DNA from: Nocardia brevicatena NBRC 12119
Lineage (GTDB): Bacteria > Actinomycetota > Actinomycetes > Mycobacteriales > Mycobacteriaceae
Direction: 5' to 3'
DNA: 64,000 nt
Assembly: GCF_000308495.1 (NCBI RefSeq)
Contig: NZ_BAFU01000001.1
Span: forward strand, 1 to 64,000
Position numbers and translations under genes: made by a program. This document shows, one piece after another, positions 9,111 through 18,635 of this stretch. The notes under the pieces are model-generated. The model was not told where the DNA came from. It made no database searches and saw nothing but the letters and a program-made list of their open reading frames with translations. How positions within the stretch are numbered: the first letter of the stretch is position 1; each line of letters begins with the position of its first letter.

Positions 9111-10577
9111 TCAGCGCCCTCGCAGACCCGCGTCCAACACTGCCCGAGCGACCGGCGCCGCGACCGATCCACCGGTCGCCGCCAGCGCTCGATCGCCCCC
9201 GTTCTCCACGATCACCGCGATGGCGATCTTCGGATTCTGCGCGGGCGCGAATGCTATGTACCAGGCGTGTGGCGGTGTATTGCGTGGGTCGGAGCCGTGT
9301 TCGGCCGTGCCGGTCTTGGACGCGATCTGGTACGCCGACCGGCCGCCGCCCGTGGTGTTCTCCTCCGACGCGATCATCAGGTTGGTCAGGGTCGACGCTA
9401 CCTCGGCGCTGACCGTCTGGCCCACGGAGACCGGCTCGGTGCTGTCGATCTCGCTCAGATCCGGTCCCTGTATCCGGTCGACCAGGTACGGCTCCATCCG
9501 GACGCCGCCATTGGCGATTGTCGCCGCGATCACCGCGTTGTCGAGGGGGGTCAACGCCACATCACGCTGTCCGATACTGCTCTGACCGAGCGCGGCGTTG
9601 TCGGGAATATCGCCCACGGTGCTCTCGGCGACCGGAATCGGGATACCGCGGTGGGGGCCGATACCGAAGGCCGCGGCGGTGTCCTCGAGAGCGGGCGCAC
9701 CCACCTTGATCCCGAGTTCGACGAACGCGGTGTTGCAGGACTTGCGGAACGCGTCGTACAGCGAAGCCGTGGGCCCGGAACCGCAGGTGCTGCCGTTGTA
9801 GTTCTCCAGGGTGGTGCTGGTGCCCGGCAGGGTGATGTTCGGGGCCGCGGTGAACTGGTCCTGCGGTGAGGTGATGCCGCGGGCCAGCGCCGCCGCGGTG
9901 ACCACGACCTTGAACGTGGAGCCGGGCGGGTAGGTCTGCGAGACGGCGCGGTTGAGCATCGGCTGGTCCGGATCGGTGTGCAGGGCCTCCCAGGCCTGGG
10001 TGCCACTGGCCCCGTCGTGGCCCGCCAACTGGTTGGGGTCGTAGCCGGGGGTGGAGGCCATGGTGAGGATCTTGCCGGTGCTGGGTTCGATCGCCACCAC
10101 CGAGCCGGTATAGCCCTTGCTGGTGAGCTCCTGGTAGGCGACTTCCTGCATCGCCGGGTCGATGGTGGTGACAACATTGCCGCCTCGCGGGTCGCGACCG
10201 GAGACGAGATCCACCAGGCGGCTGCCGAACAGTTGACTGTCGGAGCCGTTGAGCACCGGGTCCTCGGCCCGCTCCAGGCCCGTGCTGCCGTACTGCATCG
10301 AATAGAAGCCGGTGACCGGGGCGAACGCGGATGGATTGCTGGGATAGACGCGCAGGTACTTGTACCGGTCGTCGGTGGCGACCGAACTGGCGAGCACGGT
10401 GCCGCCGGCGGAGATCTGTCCGCGCTGGCGTGAGTACTCGTCCAACAGGATCCGGGAGTTGCGCGGGTCGGCACGGTAGTCGTCGGCCTTGATGACCTGG
10501 ACGTAGGTGGCGTTGAGCAGCAGTGCGACGATCATCACCATAACGGCCATCGCTACCCGGCGCAGGGGGGTGTTCAT
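9111..10577 (-). CDS. pbpA: class B penicillin-binding protein PbpA
   Basis: Monofunctional transpeptidase of 488 aa that crosslinks peptidoglycan, partner of the adjacent SEDS glycosyltransferase RodA. From the ATG at 10577: [20 protein letters not shown] is a signal anchor, followed by a dimerisation domain and the transpeptidase. Active-site motifs are STFK (in [10 protein letters not shown]), SCN (in RKSCNTAF) and KTG (in SKTGTAEHG). Mycobacterial PbpA is about the same length and is phosphorylated by PknB. The start overlaps the rodA stop by 4 bp. The open frame runs much further upstream, but that part is antisense noise inside rodA. Confidence 0.97.
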   Translation of the reverse strand: MNTPLRRVAMAVMVMIVALLLNATYVQVIKADDYRADPRNSRILLDEYSRQRGQISAGGTVLASSVATDDRYKYLRVYPSNPSAFAPVTGFYSMQYGSTGLERAEDPVLNGSDSQLFGSRLVDLVSGRDPRGGNVVTTIDPAMQEVAYQELTSKGYTGSVVAIEPSTGKILTMASTPGYDPNQLAGHDGASGTQAWEALHTDPDQPMLNRAVSQTYPPGSTFKVVVTAAALARGITSPQDQFTAAPNITLPGTSTTLENYNGSTCGSGPTASLYDAFRKSCNTAFVELGIKVGAPALEDTAAAFGIGPHRGIPIPVAESTVGDIPDNAALGQSSIGQRDVALTPLDNAVIAATIANGGVRMEPYLVDRIQGPDLSEIDSTEPVSVGQTVSAEVASTLTNLMIASEENTTGGGRSAYQIASKTGTAEHGSDPRNTPPHAWYIAFAPAQNPKIAIAVIVENGGDRALAATGGSVAAPVARAVLDAGLRGR

Positions 10578-12046
10578 ATTGCCCGACCCCCTTCCCGGCG
10601 ACGCACCATCTGGGTCTGCATTTCCGCGAGCGGCGCGACCGGTTCGCGTTTGCGGGGCGGGGCGGGGGCCCGCGCGGCATCGGAGATCTTGATGATCAGG
10701 GCGAGCAGTGCGTAGTTGGCCAGCAGCGAGGATCCGCCGTACGACACGAACGGCGTGGTGAGACCGGTGAGCGGGATGAGCTTGGTAACCCCGCCGACAA
10801 CCACGAAGACCTGGATGGCGATGGTGAACGACAGCCCGGCGGCCAGCAGTTTGCCGAAGCTGTCGCGGACGGCGAGAGCGGTGCGCATACCGCGCAGAAT
10901 GAACATCAGGAACAGGATGAGTATCGCGGTGAGCCCGATGAGTCCGAGTTCCTCGCCGATGGTGGTGACGATGAAGTCGGTTTTGGCGAAGGGCACCTGC
11001 GAGGGCCGTCCGCTGCCCAGGCCGGTGCCGGCCAGGCCGCCGGTGGCAAGTCCGAACAGCGACTGGACGATCTGGTAGCCGGTGTTGTTGTAGTCGTCGA
11101 ACGGGTGCAGCCAGGTTGCCACCCGCACCCGGACGTGTCCGAAGAGTTGATAGGCGAAAACGAAGCCGAGCGCGAGCAGTCCGCCGCCGATGACCAGCCA
11201 GCCGACCCGTTCGGTAGCGACATAGAGCATCACCAGCACGGTTCCGAAGATCAGCAGCGAGGTGCCGAGATCCTTCTCGAGCACCAGCACACCGATGCAG
11301 AGCACCCATACCGCGAGGATGGGGCCCAGGTCCCGGCCACGCGGGAATTCCATCCCGAGGACGTGCCGACCCGCCGCGGTGAACAGTTCGCGCTTGGCCA
11401 CCAGTACCGAGGCGAAGAAGATGATCAGCAGGATCTTGGCGAATTCACCGGGCTGAATGCTGATACCGGGCAGCCTGATCCAGATCTTTGCACCGTTGGT
11501 TTCGGAGAACCGGCTCGGCAGCAGGGCGGGGATGGCCAGTGCGACCAGCCCGACCAGGCCCAGGGTGTAGCTGTAGCGGGCCAGGGTGCGGTAGTCGGGC
11601 AGCGCGAGCAGCAGTGTGACGAATACCACGATGCCCAGCGCCGTCCACAGAATCTGCTGGTTGGCGTCGGGGGAGGGGATTTCCTCGGACAGGAATGCCG
11701 CGCTCTCCTGATCGGCCAGGTCCAAGCGGTGGATCAGCACCAGACCGATGCCATTGAGCAGGGCGACGATCGGCAACAGCAGCGGGTCGCTGTACGGCGC
11801 GAACCGTCGGACGGCCAGGTGCGCGACCGCGAGTAGTCCCAGGTAGGCCAAACCGTATTTGGCGATGTCCCAGGTGATCGACTGTTCCTGATTCGCCTCC
11901 ACCAGGAAGAGTGCGGCGGTGGTGATGAACGCCGCGAAGCCGAGCAGCAGCAACTCGGTGTTGCGCCTGGTGCTCGGCGGTACCTGGGCGAACCCGCCCG
12001 GGGGGCTCGGAAAAGCCCCGGCGGACGGTGGTGCCGGCGCGGACAT
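10574..12046 (-). CDS. rodA: SEDS peptidoglycan glycosyltransferase RodA/FtsW
   Basis: Polytopic SEDS protein of 490 aa that polymerises lipid II into glycan strands. About ten or more membrane helices are visible after a Pro-rich cytoplasmic N-terminus. Conserved landmarks are the large extracytoplasmic loop with KIWIRLPGISIQPGEFAKI, the catalytic-Asp region around LEKDLGTSLL, and the C-terminal GLTTPFVSYGGSSLLANY signature. In this operon it pairs with PbpA, as in mycobacteria. The ATG overlaps the last base of the pstP stop (TGATG) and its own stop overlaps the pbpA ATG, so pstP-rodA-pbpA are translationally coupled. Confidence 0.97.
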   Translation of the reverse strand: MSAPAPPSAGAFPSPPGGFAQVPPSTRRNTELLLLGFAAFITTAALFLVEANQEQSITWDIAKYGLAYLGLLAVAHLAVRRFAPYSDPLLLPIVALLNGIGLVLIHRLDLADQESAAFLSEEIPSPDANQQILWTALGIVVFVTLLLALPDYRTLARYSYTLGLVGLVALAIPALLPSRFSETNGAKIWIRLPGISIQPGEFAKILLIIFFASVLVAKRELFTAAGRHVLGMEFPRGRDLGPILAVWVLCIGVLVLEKDLGTSLLIFGTVLVMLYVATERVGWLVIGGGLLALGFVFAYQLFGHVRVRVATWLHPFDDYNNTGYQIVQSLFGLATGGLAGTGLGSGRPSQVPFAKTDFIVTTIGEELGLIGLTAILILFLMFILRGMRTALAVRDSFGKLLAAGLSFTIAIQVFVVVGGVTKLIPLTGLTTPFVSYGGSSLLANYALLALIIKISDAARAPAPPRKREPVAPLAEMQTQMVRRREGGRAI

Positions 12047-13569
12047 CAGTCCGTCACCCGGCAGTTCTCCCCGGCGACCTGCGGTTTGGCGGGGGCTGTC
12101 GTCGGTGCGGGGGCTGTTGTCGGTGCGGGAGCGGTAGCCGGTGCCGGAGCCTGCGGCTCACCGTCCAATCCTGGAACGGGTGCGGGCGGCTGCGGCGCGC
12201 CGGGTGCGGGGATGGTCGTCGGTGCGGGGGCCGGTGCCGGTGCGGGGGCCGGTGCCGGAGTCGCGCCCGTGTTCGGGACGACACCCGGCTGCGGGGTGGA
12301 GGAGGTCTTCCGGCACGGCGGCAGCAGTTCACGTTCGGCGAGGACCTTCATCTGGTCCTTGGCCTTCTCCAGCGAACCGGGCGGCAGTCCCTTGTCCACT
12401 TGGTCACGACCGGTCTGCTCGAGATCGCTCATCTTCAGTTCCCGGCAGCCCGGCGGCAATGCGGCGCCGCTTTCGACCAGGGTGAGCGCGCCCTGACGAT
12501 CGACGCAGCCGATGAGGTTCACCTCGTGGATGGAGTAGCCGAGAATCGAACCGGGCAGGCCGCGCAGGATGACCACGCTCTCGTTGTCGGCGCCCACATA
12601 GTAGTTGTCGCGGATCATCTTGTACCCGACCACCAGCCCGATCCCGACGGCCAGCACCAGAGCCATCGCGAGCAGTATCCAGCGCAGTTTGTGCGAGGTG
12701 GACGGCGGCGGTTCGGGGGCCGAGGCGGCACGGCGCGGAGTAGCGGGCGGGGGTCGCATGGCGGCGGCACGCCCGGCGGCGGTATTCGGCGGCGGGGTGT
12801 CCTGGTCCTCGCCGGAGGCGGCACCCGCCACGATCGGATGGCTCTGCCCGTAGTCGAGATCGATGACATCGGCGACAACGACGGTGACATTGTCCGGGCC
12901 GCCGCTGCGCAGGGCCAGTTCGATGAGGCGGTCGGCGCATTCGTCGGCGGTGCCCTCGCGCATCGTGTTCGCGATGGTCTCGTCGCTCACCACATCGGAG
13001 AGCCCGTCCGAGCACAGCAGGTAGCGGTCACCCGCCCGGGCTTCCCGCATGATCAGCGTCGGCTCGATCTCGTTGCCGGTGAGGGCGCGCATGATGAGCG
13101 AACGCTGCGGATGGGTATGCGCCTGCTCGGCAGTGATCCGGCCCTCGTCGACCAGGGACTGGACGAAGGTGTCGTCCCGGGTGATCTGGGCGAGCTCACC
13201 GTCGCGGAGCATATAGGCGCGGGAGTCGCCGATATGCACCAGGCCGAGCTTCTTGCCCGCGAACAGGATGGCGGTGAGCGTGGTGCCCATACCGTCCAGT
13301 TCCGGTTCTTCCTCGACCTGATCGGCGATCGCGGCATTGCCCGCACGGGTGGCGCGGTCGAGTTTGCCGAGCAGATCGTCGCCGGGTTCGTCGTCGTCGA
13401 GGTGCGCCAACGCGGCGATCATCAGCTGCGACGCCACCTCGCCCGCGGCATGGCCACCCATACCATCGGCGAGCGCGAGCAGCCGGGCCCCCGCATAGAC
13501 GGAATCTTCGTTGTTTGCGCGGACCAGGCCGCGGTCGCTGCGCGCTGCGTAGCGGAGAACAAGTGTCAC
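12046..13569 (-). CDS. pstP: PP2C-family Ser/Thr phosphatase PstP
   Basis: Metal-dependent Ser/Thr phosphatase of 507 aa that dephosphorylates PknA, PknB and their substrates. The PP2C catalytic domain spans about residues 1-240: RSDRGLVRANNEDSVY, the metal-binding ADGMGGHAAGE, VHIGDSRAYMLRDG, LLCSDGLSDVV and GGPDNVTVVVADV. A linker, one membrane helix (ILLAMALVLAVGIGLVVGY) and an extracellular domain of about 190 residues follow. The extracellular end is unusually rich in Ala-Pro-Thr repeats before a final Cys. The start is GTG at 13569, overlapping the fhaB stop by 4 bp. Confidence 0.97.
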   Translation of the reverse strand: MTLVLRYAARSDRGLVRANNEDSVYAGARLLALADGMGGHAAGEVASQLMIAALAHLDDDEPGDDLLGKLDRATRAGNAAIADQVEEEPELDGMGTTLTAILFAGKKLGLVHIGDSRAYMLRDGELAQITRDDTFVQSLVDEGRITAEQAHTHPQRSLIMRALTGNEIEPTLIMREARAGDRYLLCSDGLSDVVSDETIANTMREGTADECADRLIELALRSGGPDNVTVVVADVIDLDYGQSHPIVAGAASGEDQDTPPPNTAAGRAAAMRPPPATPRRAASAPEPPPSTSHKLRWILLAMALVLAVGIGLVVGYKMIRDNYYVGADNESVVILRGLPGSILGYSIHEVNLIGCVDRQGALTLVESGAALPPGCRELKMSDLEQTGRDQVDKGLPPGSLEKAKDQMKVLAERELLPPCRKTSSTPQPGVVPNTGATPAPAPAPAPAPAPTTIPAPGAPQPPAPVPGLDGEPQAPAPATAPAPTTAPAPTTAPAKPQVAGENCRVTD

Positions 13570-14033
13570 GATCGGAGCTCGATCACTGTCTTGCCGACCC
13601 GGACAGGTGTGCCGAGTGGAACGCGGACGGCGGTGGTGACTTTCGCGCGGTCGAGATAGGTACCGTTCGTCGAGCCGAGGTCTTCGACGTACCAGTCGTC
13701 ACCGCGTGGGGATAGTCGCGCATGCCGGGTGGAGGCGTAGTCATCGGTGAGCACCAGCGTTGAATCGTCCGCACGGCCGATCAGCACCGGTTGGGTGCCG
13801 AGGGTTATGCGGGTGCCGGCGAGGGAACCTTGAGTCACCACAAGATATTTGGCGCCCTTCTGGCCTCGGCGCAAGGATGGCAGCACCGCGGACCCCCGGG
13901 GGGCTCGGGGCTGTATCCGCATGCCGGATGCCGCGTAGATATCGCTGCGCAGCGTCCGCAGCACCGTCCATACGAAAACCCATAGCAGCAGGAGGAACCC
14001 CGCACGGGTCAGCTGCAGAATCAGTCCCTGCAC
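13566..14033 (-). CDS. fhaB: FHA-domain protein FhaB (FipA)
   Basis: Phosphothreonine-binding adaptor of 155 aa, the same length as mycobacterial FhaB, using the GTG at 14033 (first residues VQGLILQLTRAGF); longer starts in this frame do not resemble the family. A hydrophobic N-terminal helix (GFLLLLWVFVWTVL) tethers it to the membrane. The FHA domain at about 75-150 carries IGRADDSTLVL, STRHARLS and [11 protein letters not shown], which hold the pThr-binding Arg and Ser. It is a PknA/PknB substrate and a divisome partner in mycobacteria. The stop overlaps the pstP GTG by 4 bp. Confidence 0.96.
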   Translation of the reverse strand: MQGLILQLTRAGFLLLLWVFVWTVLRTLRSDIYAASGMRIQPRAPRGSAVLPSLRRGQKGAKYLVVTQGSLAGTRITLGTQPVLIGRADDSTLVLTDDYASTRHARLSPRGDDWYVEDLGSTNGTYLDRAKVTTAVRVPLGTPVRVGKTVIELRS

Positions 14034-14230
14034 GGCGCTCCACCTCCTGTTCGACCGTGTGTCGGTGCCGTAGTGTGGTGCGACCCACCCCACCGCTGTG
14101 TTCTGGCGCGGCCCCCGATGGGTGCCGCGCGTGTGTTGGCACATCATAGGACCGTCGGCCGATCTCGATCACGATAAGCCGCTCCATTATGTGAGAGGCG
14201 TCTCGTGATCCGCACGGCGAGCCTACGCGA

Positions 14231-15583
14231 TCAGACGATGCGAATGAGGATCTCGGAGTGTCCGGCACGGATCACATCGCCGTCGGCGAGCTGCCAGTCC
14301 TGCACCGGCGAACCGTTGACCAGGGTGCCGTTGGTGGAGCCGAGATCCGACAGCATCGCGGTCTGGCCGTCCCAGCGCACCTCGATATGACGACGTGAGA
14401 CACCGGTATCGGGCAGTCGGAAATGCGCGTCCTGACCGCGGCCGATGATATTGCTGCCCTCCCGCAGCTGATACGTGCGGCCGCTGCCGTCGTCGAGCGA
14501 GAGGGTCGCCGAGAGGGTGCCGCCGGCCGCCGGTGCGTAACCAGCGGCCGCGTAGCCGCCCTGGGCGCCGTAGCCGCCCTGCTGTGAGTACGCCGCCTGG
14601 TTCGGCTGGGCGTAGCCCTGGTCGTCGGCGTAGCCGCCCTGATCGGCGTACCCCTGGTCGTAGCCCTGTTGTCGGCCGTAGCCCTGGTCGTAGCCCTGCT
14701 GGTCGTACCCCTGGTCGTAGCCTTGCTGGGCGTACCCCTGGTCGTAGCCCTGCTGGGCATAGCCCTGGTCGTAGCCTTGCTGGGCGTACCCCTGGTCGTA
14801 GCCCTGCTGGGCATAGCCCTGCTGGTCCGCGTACCCCTGGCTGTAGGCCTGCTGGTCGTAGCCCTGTCGGCCGTAGCCCTGGTCGTAGCCCTGCTGGTCG
14901 TAGCCGGCGCCGCCCTGTTGGTAGTCGTAGCCGTTCTGATAGTCGCCGTAACCCTGAGAATCGGGTGCCCGGTAATCGGAGCCACCGCCGTACGGCGCAC
15001 CGGAGCCGTAGTCGTCGGGGTACGCGCCGTTCTGCGGTCCGCGCCCGGGGGGCGGGGAGGCGTACCCGCGGTTGCGTGGATCGGACTCCGCGTGCTCACG
15101 GCTCGGGTCGTAGCCAGAGTTCTGCGTCATGGGGCCAGCTCCTGATTGCGGGTGTGCGTGTCGTTGTGGCAGGGGTTCCGGGCGAGGAGCTGCGGGAGCT
15201 CCGCGGCCGACATCGGGATCGACCCGACCGCTCGTCCTGAACATTCCGGTGTGCAGCGTAGGGGATGCCTCGAATGTCACGTGTACTTCGCCGTAGGTCT
15301 GCCATCCTTGATCACGGATGTAGTCCTGGAGATGTTTGGCGAATGCGCGTGTCGTGAGGTCGTGATCGGCATCGAGCTGTCGATGGTCGGAAGAATTGAT
15401 CGTAATCACATAACTGTTCGGCGCGAGCATAAGCCCGTCGCCGAGGTCCTGGAGTCGATCGGCGGCCTCGCGCTGCAGCGCCGCCTCCACCTCCTGGGGC
15501 ACCACACTCCCGCCGAAGGCCCTGGCGAACACATCACCGACGGCGCCCTGCAGACGGCGTTCGAATCTCGATACAATGCCCAT
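14231..15583 (-). CDS. fhaA: FHA-domain protein FhaA with long QGYDQGY repeat
   Basis: First gene of the kinase operon, 450 aa from the ATG at 15583 ([19 protein letters not shown]). The DUF3662 domain (about 1-120) comes first. The middle, about residues 145-345, is low-complexity and Tyr/Gln/Gly-rich, with many near-identical copies of a QQGYDQGYA unit. A C-terminal FHA domain (about 365-450) shows [32 protein letters not shown] and [11 protein letters not shown]. In mycobacteria FhaA binds phosphorylated PknB and the lipid II flippase MviN and restrains peptidoglycan synthesis at the pole. The repeat arm is encoded by DNA repeats (see separate entry) and probably varies in length between strains. 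Confidence 0.96.
   Translation of the reverse strand: MGIVSRFERRLQGAVGDVFARAFGGSVVPQEVEAALQREAADRLQDLGDGLMLAPNSYVITINSSDHRQLDADHDLTTRAFAKHLQDYIRDQGWQTYGEVHVTFEASPTLHTGMFRTSGRVDPDVGRGAPAAPRPEPLPQRHAHPQSGAGPMTQNSGYDPSREHAESDPRNRGYASPPPGRGPQNGAYPDDYGSGAPYGGGSDYRAPDSQGYGDYQNGYDYQQGGAGYDQQGYDQGYGRQGYDQQAYSQGYADQQGYAQQGYDQGYAQQGYDQGYAQQGYDQGYAQQGYDQGYDQQGYDQGYGRQQGYDQGYADQGGYADDQGYAQPNQAAYSQQGGYGAQGGYAAAGYAPAAGGTLSATLSLDDGSGRTYQLREGSNIIGRGQDAHFRLPDTGVSRRHIEVRWDGQTAMLSDLGSTNGTLVNGSPVQDWQLADGDVIRAGHSEILIRIV
14640..14915 (-). repeat. tandem repeats of a ~27-bp unit inside fhaA
   Basis: A 27-bp unit, coding for about QQGYDQGYA, recurs in phase through this stretch. Several copies between about 14697 and 14826 differ by only one or two bases; flanking copies are degenerate. 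The unit keeps frame, so copy-number change would alter the FhaA linker without frameshift. It is a coding minisatellite, not a CRISPR array. Confidence 0.85.
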
Positions 15584-15836
15584 CGTGGCCCTCCCTTCGG
15601 TGAGGTGGTCTCCTCTTTCGCAACGACGGCGCACAGACATGGCGTGTCGTTCTACGAGCACGTTCTCTGCATGATATCCGCGTTCGCCCACCCCTGTAAC
15701 TATCGAAGGCGTTCGAGAGTTCCGCGCTGCCTCCGATACGGTCGAGGTCACAGCAGGTAGGGGGCTCGCCGGCCTTCGAATGCCGCCGCGATTTCACCTC
15801 TTGCCCACCTCCGTGCTACTGTCTGACGCGTCGCTC

Positions 15837-15922
15837 GGGCGAGTGGCGGAATGGCAGACGCGCTGGCTTCAGGTGCCAGTGTCCTTCGGGACGTGGGGGT
15901 TCAAGTCCCCCTTCGCCCACCA
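15837..15922 (+). tRNA. tRNA-Leu (anticodon CAG)
   Basis: Full cloverleaf with long variable arm. Acceptor stem GGGCGAG (15837-15843) pairs with TTCGCCC (15912-15918), followed by discriminator A and encoded CCA. The anticodon arm is CTGGC-TTCAGGT-GCCAG with anticodon CAG; the T arm is GGGGG-TTCAAGT-CCCCC. Same position relative to fhaA as the leucine tRNA gene in mycobacteria. Confidence 0.97.
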
Positions 15923-15926
15923 GAAA

Positions 15927-15967
15927 GCTCAGGGCCGACCGGGAACAGTTCCCGGTCGGCCCTGAGC
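15927..15967. terminator. 19-bp perfect hairpin after tRNA-Leu
   Basis: The arm at 15927-15945 (starts GCTCAGGGCCGACC) and the arm at 15949-15967 are exact complements around a CAG loop, five bases past the tRNA CCA. Probably the tRNA terminator, although no long T-run follows. Confidence 0.75.
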
Positions 15968-16333
15968 CGTTTCGGGGAACCTCTCCCCGGCCGGTGCGGT
16001 CGGGTATCGCCGGGCCGGGAACGACAACGGCGAGCGGTCCATGGAGGAAATCCGCCGTGGCCTGGATCGACCGGTGGCAGTGTCGGTGTTCACCCGTGCC
16101 ATACCGCTGTGGCGCACCGCCGCCGTCCCTTCGAGTGGTAAAGATCACCTGCCTCGGCAGGGTGGGGAATGCACCGGCCCATGTGTGGATCCCGGCCTGC
16201 GTTCTCGGTGGGCTGTGCGCAACACCGGAGAGACCGAATGGCGGGGGCGCGCCGATAGGCCGCCCCCTCAGGGATCGCGGCGCGACTCCTGAGGGCGCGG
16301 CTCCGGCGCCGGACGGTGCGGATGCATACCCGG
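15968..16333. other. intergenic, no gene seen
   Basis: About 366 bp between the tRNA terminator and the convergent MHYT gene. Short frames here have no recognisable content. I found no duplicated tRNA 3' end and no integrase, so there is no sign of an inserted element. Confidence 0.5.
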
Positions 16334-17182
16334 CTACTTCCGGTTGCGCTGTCGTTGCAGCAGCCGACCGTCCTCGGCGACATCGGGGTTGTGCACCGAG
16401 GCGACGGCGCCGTTCCGCTCGCGAACGGGTACGGGTGTCGGCGTGGCCGCGACAACCGCGCGCTCGTCGAATTCGGCAACACCGACCATCATGATCAGCA
16501 TCGCCAGCACAAGGGTGACCACCGTGATCAGAGGGGTCAGCAGTTCGAGGGGATCGACACCGGCCGGAGTGGCACTGTGGTGGCCGGAGTGCTCGGCACG
16601 CATCGCGGCCATACCGACGTAGTGCATACCGCAGACCGCGACACCCATGATCAGGGCGGCGCCGATGGTGGTCAGCCGCCCCCGGATGTGCAGCATGAAC
16701 CACAGCGCGGCCGTCGCCGCGACCACCGCTATCAGGATCGATGCCACGACCGGGATGGTGGCGTAGGACACCTTCGCATCGGATTTCATCGCGAACATGC
16801 CCATGTAGTGCATGGTGGCGACGCCGAGGCCGGTGATCGTGCCGCCCAACGGGAGCGAGATGGTCTCGCGCCCGCCGCGCACCACTATGGACAGACCCAG
16901 CCACACCACCACGATCGCCACCACGGCGCTGAGCAGGGTCATCGGCACGTCGTAGCTGATGGTCACCGAGTGGATGGAGAAACCGAGCATCGCGGTGAAG
17001 TGCATGACCCAGATACCGGCCCCACCGAGCGCGACGGCCGCCGCGATGAGCCACCCGGCCGGCCGGGACGAGGCGCGACCGTGCACGGCGCAGCGCAGCC
17101 CGAGGACCGACCCGATGACCGAGATGACGTAGGCGAGGACGGGCGTCACCCATCCATAGTTGAAATGTTCCAGTTCTAACAC
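16334..17182 (-). CDS. MHYT-domain integral membrane sensor
   Basis: A 282-aa membrane protein with about seven helices and the three MHYT signatures at regular spacing: WVMHFTAM, MHYMGMFAM and MHYVGMAAM. The MHYT domain is proposed to bind copper through these Met/His residues and to sense O2, CO or NO. No GGDEF, EAL or kinase output domain is attached; after the last helix there is only a charged tail of about 50 residues. Stand-alone MHYT proteins occur widely in actinobacteria with unknown output. The next gene upstream is an old-yellow enzyme, with no obvious link. Confidence 0.88.
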   Translation of the reverse strand: MLELEHFNYGWVTPVLAYVISVIGSVLGLRCAVHGRASSRPAGWLIAAAVALGGAGIWVMHFTAMLGFSIHSVTISYDVPMTLLSAVVAIVVVWLGLSIVVRGGRETISLPLGGTITGLGVATMHYMGMFAMKSDAKVSYATIPVVASILIAVVAATAALWFMLHIRGRLTTIGAALIMGVAVCGMHYVGMAAMRAEHSGHHSATPAGVDPLELLTPLITVVTLVLAMLIMMVGVAEFDERAVVAATPTPVPVRERNGAVASVHNPDVAEDGRLLQRQRNRK

Positions 17183-17368
17183 GCACGCTCCGTTGCTGGT
17201 GCCGGTTGCGGACCGCTACGGGACTGGACAATAGGCCAATCTATGGTGCGGATCCGAAAATCGTGGGATGACTGGCGCAACTACGCCACCTGCACGGATG
17301 GGGTGAGACCGGTGGCAGGGCGGGCGACTCGTCGGCGCTGTGTACCCGGTCACCCTCCCGGGGGCCGA

Positions 17369-18550
17369 TCAGGCATCCACCGATTCCGCGGTGAGTACGC
17401 AGCGGGTGCGCTCGTAGATGGTCGGCATACAGCGGTTGCAGTGCGTACACGGTGAGACCGAGGCGGACGGGGCCTCCATCTGCCGCACGATGGACGGGTC
17501 GTAGAGCAGGGCGCGGGCCATGGCGACGAAATCGAAGCCCTCGGCCATGGCGGTATCGACCGCCTCTCGGGAGGCGATACCGCCGAGCAGGACCAGCGGC
17601 AGATCGACGGACTCGCGGAAGCGCCGCGCCAAGTCGAGCAGATAGGTTTCCCGATACGGGTACCGCCGCAGGAACTTGTTGCCCGTCATCCGCATCCCCC
17701 AGCGCAGTGGAACAGGGAACTGCGCGGCGAATTCCCGGAGCGGAACGTCGCCGCGGAACAGATACATGGGATTGAGCAGCGAACTGCCGCAGGTGAGTTC
17801 GAGTGCGTCCAGGTGGCCGTCGGCGGCAAGCCACTGCGCGACGGTCAGGCTCTCATCGGGGGCGAATCCACCGCGTATGCCGTCGTCCATATTGAATTTG
17901 GCCAGTACCGCGATTTCCGTCCCCACTTCCGCACGCACCGCCTCGGCCGTGGCCCGGGCGAACCGCGCACGATTGGCCAACGAGCCGCCGTAGTCGTCGG
18001 ATCGCCGGTTGAGCAGCGGGCTGAGGAAGGAGCTGATCAGGTAGTTGTGGCCGAAGTGCAGTTCCACCGCGTCGAATCCGGCTTCGACGGCGAGCCGGGC
18101 GGCCCGGGCGTGCGCCTCGACAATGCGATCGATATCGTCTCGCGTCGCCGATCGGGTCATTCGCATACCGAGCGGACTGAAATGCTTGGTCGGAGCGAGG
18201 GCGGGCAGTCGATTCGATTTCGCGTTGGCAACCGGTCCTGCATGTCCCAATTGCGCCGAGATGGCGGCGCCTTCGGCGTGTACGGCATCCGTGAGCTTTC
18301 GCAGCCCGGGTAGGGCCTCCGGGCGCATGCAGATCTGGTGCCGGTCGGTCCGTCCCTCGGGGGCGACGGCGCAGTACGCGACGGTGGTCATGCCCACACC
18401 GCCCGCGGCGACCTGTCGGTGGAAGTCGATCAGATCGTCGGTGACCAGTGCGTCGGGTGTGCGACTCTCGAAGGTCGCGGCCTTGATGATGCGGTTGCGC
18501 AGGCGTATCGGGCCGAGCGTCGCGGGACTGAACGGATCGGGGAGGTCCAT
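17369..18550 (-). CDS. old-yellow-enzyme type NADH:flavin oxidoreductase, Fe-S containing
   Basis: FMN-dependent TIM-barrel oxidoreductase of about 393 aa. Starts are possible at 18556 (MVMDLPDP) or 18550 (MDLPDP). Family landmarks are PIRLRNRIIKAATFES, AQLGHAGP, ELHFGHNYLISSFLSPLLNRRSDDYGG in segments, and LLGGIASREAVDTAMAEGFDFVAMARALL near the FMN phosphate. The C-terminal CTHCNRCMPTIYERTRCVL resembles the 4Fe-4S site of the 2,4-dienoyl-CoA reductase and trimethylamine dehydrogenase branch, but the second half of the usual large protein is missing. It is divergent from an SDR gene, and the 88-94 bp between them carries two KstR-like operators, suggesting a role in sterol or lipid catabolism. 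The substrate is unknown. Confidence 0.9.
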   Translation of the reverse strand: MDLPDPFSPATLGPIRLRNRIIKAATFESRTPDALVTDDLIDFHRQVAAGGVGMTTVAYCAVAPEGRTDRHQICMRPEALPGLRKLTDAVHAEGAAISAQLGHAGPVANAKSNRLPALAPTKHFSPLGMRMTRSATRDDIDRIVEAHARAARLAVEAGFDAVELHFGHNYLISSFLSPLLNRRSDDYGGSLANRARFARATAEAVRAEVGTEIAVLAKFNMDDGIRGGFAPDESLTVAQWLAADGHLDALELTCGSSLLNPMYLFRGDVPLREFAAQFPVPLRWGMRMTGNKFLRRYPYRETYLLDLARRFRESVDLPLVLLGGIASREAVDTAMAEGFDFVAMARALLYDPSIVRQMEAPSASVSPCTHCNRCMPTIYERTRCVLTAESVDA

Positions 18551-18566
18551 TACCATGAATACACAC

Positions 18567-18580
18567 TAGAACCCGTTATA
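18567..18580. promoter_or_regulatory. KstR-like operator, copy 1
   Basis: TAGAACCCGTTATA fits the KstR consensus TnnAACnnGTTnnA at every fixed position. It starts 10-17 bp upstream of the oxidoreductase ATG, where a bound repressor would block transcription. Confidence 0.65.
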
Positions 18581-18621
18581 GTAATTCGCCAGGAAAGTTG
18601 GCATACCAGTTGACTCGTTAT

Positions 18622-18635
18622 CAGAACCTGTTCTA
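18622..18635. promoter_or_regulatory. KstR-like operator, copy 2
   Basis: CAGAACCTGTTCTA fits TnnAACnnGTTnnA except for C in place of the first T, and its core AGAACCTGTTCT is a perfect palindrome. It ends 9 bp before the SDR start codon. The two copies are 55 bp apart centre to centre. Confidence 0.6.

Noticed and set aside
14640-14950. CRISPR-like tandem repeats
   Set aside because: Units are in-frame, contiguous without unique spacers, and code for a FhaA linker.
15837-15967. tRNA-Leu as integration site of a genomic island
   Set aside because: No integrase gene and no repeated tRNA 3' end were found nearby; the palindrome after it is a terminator.
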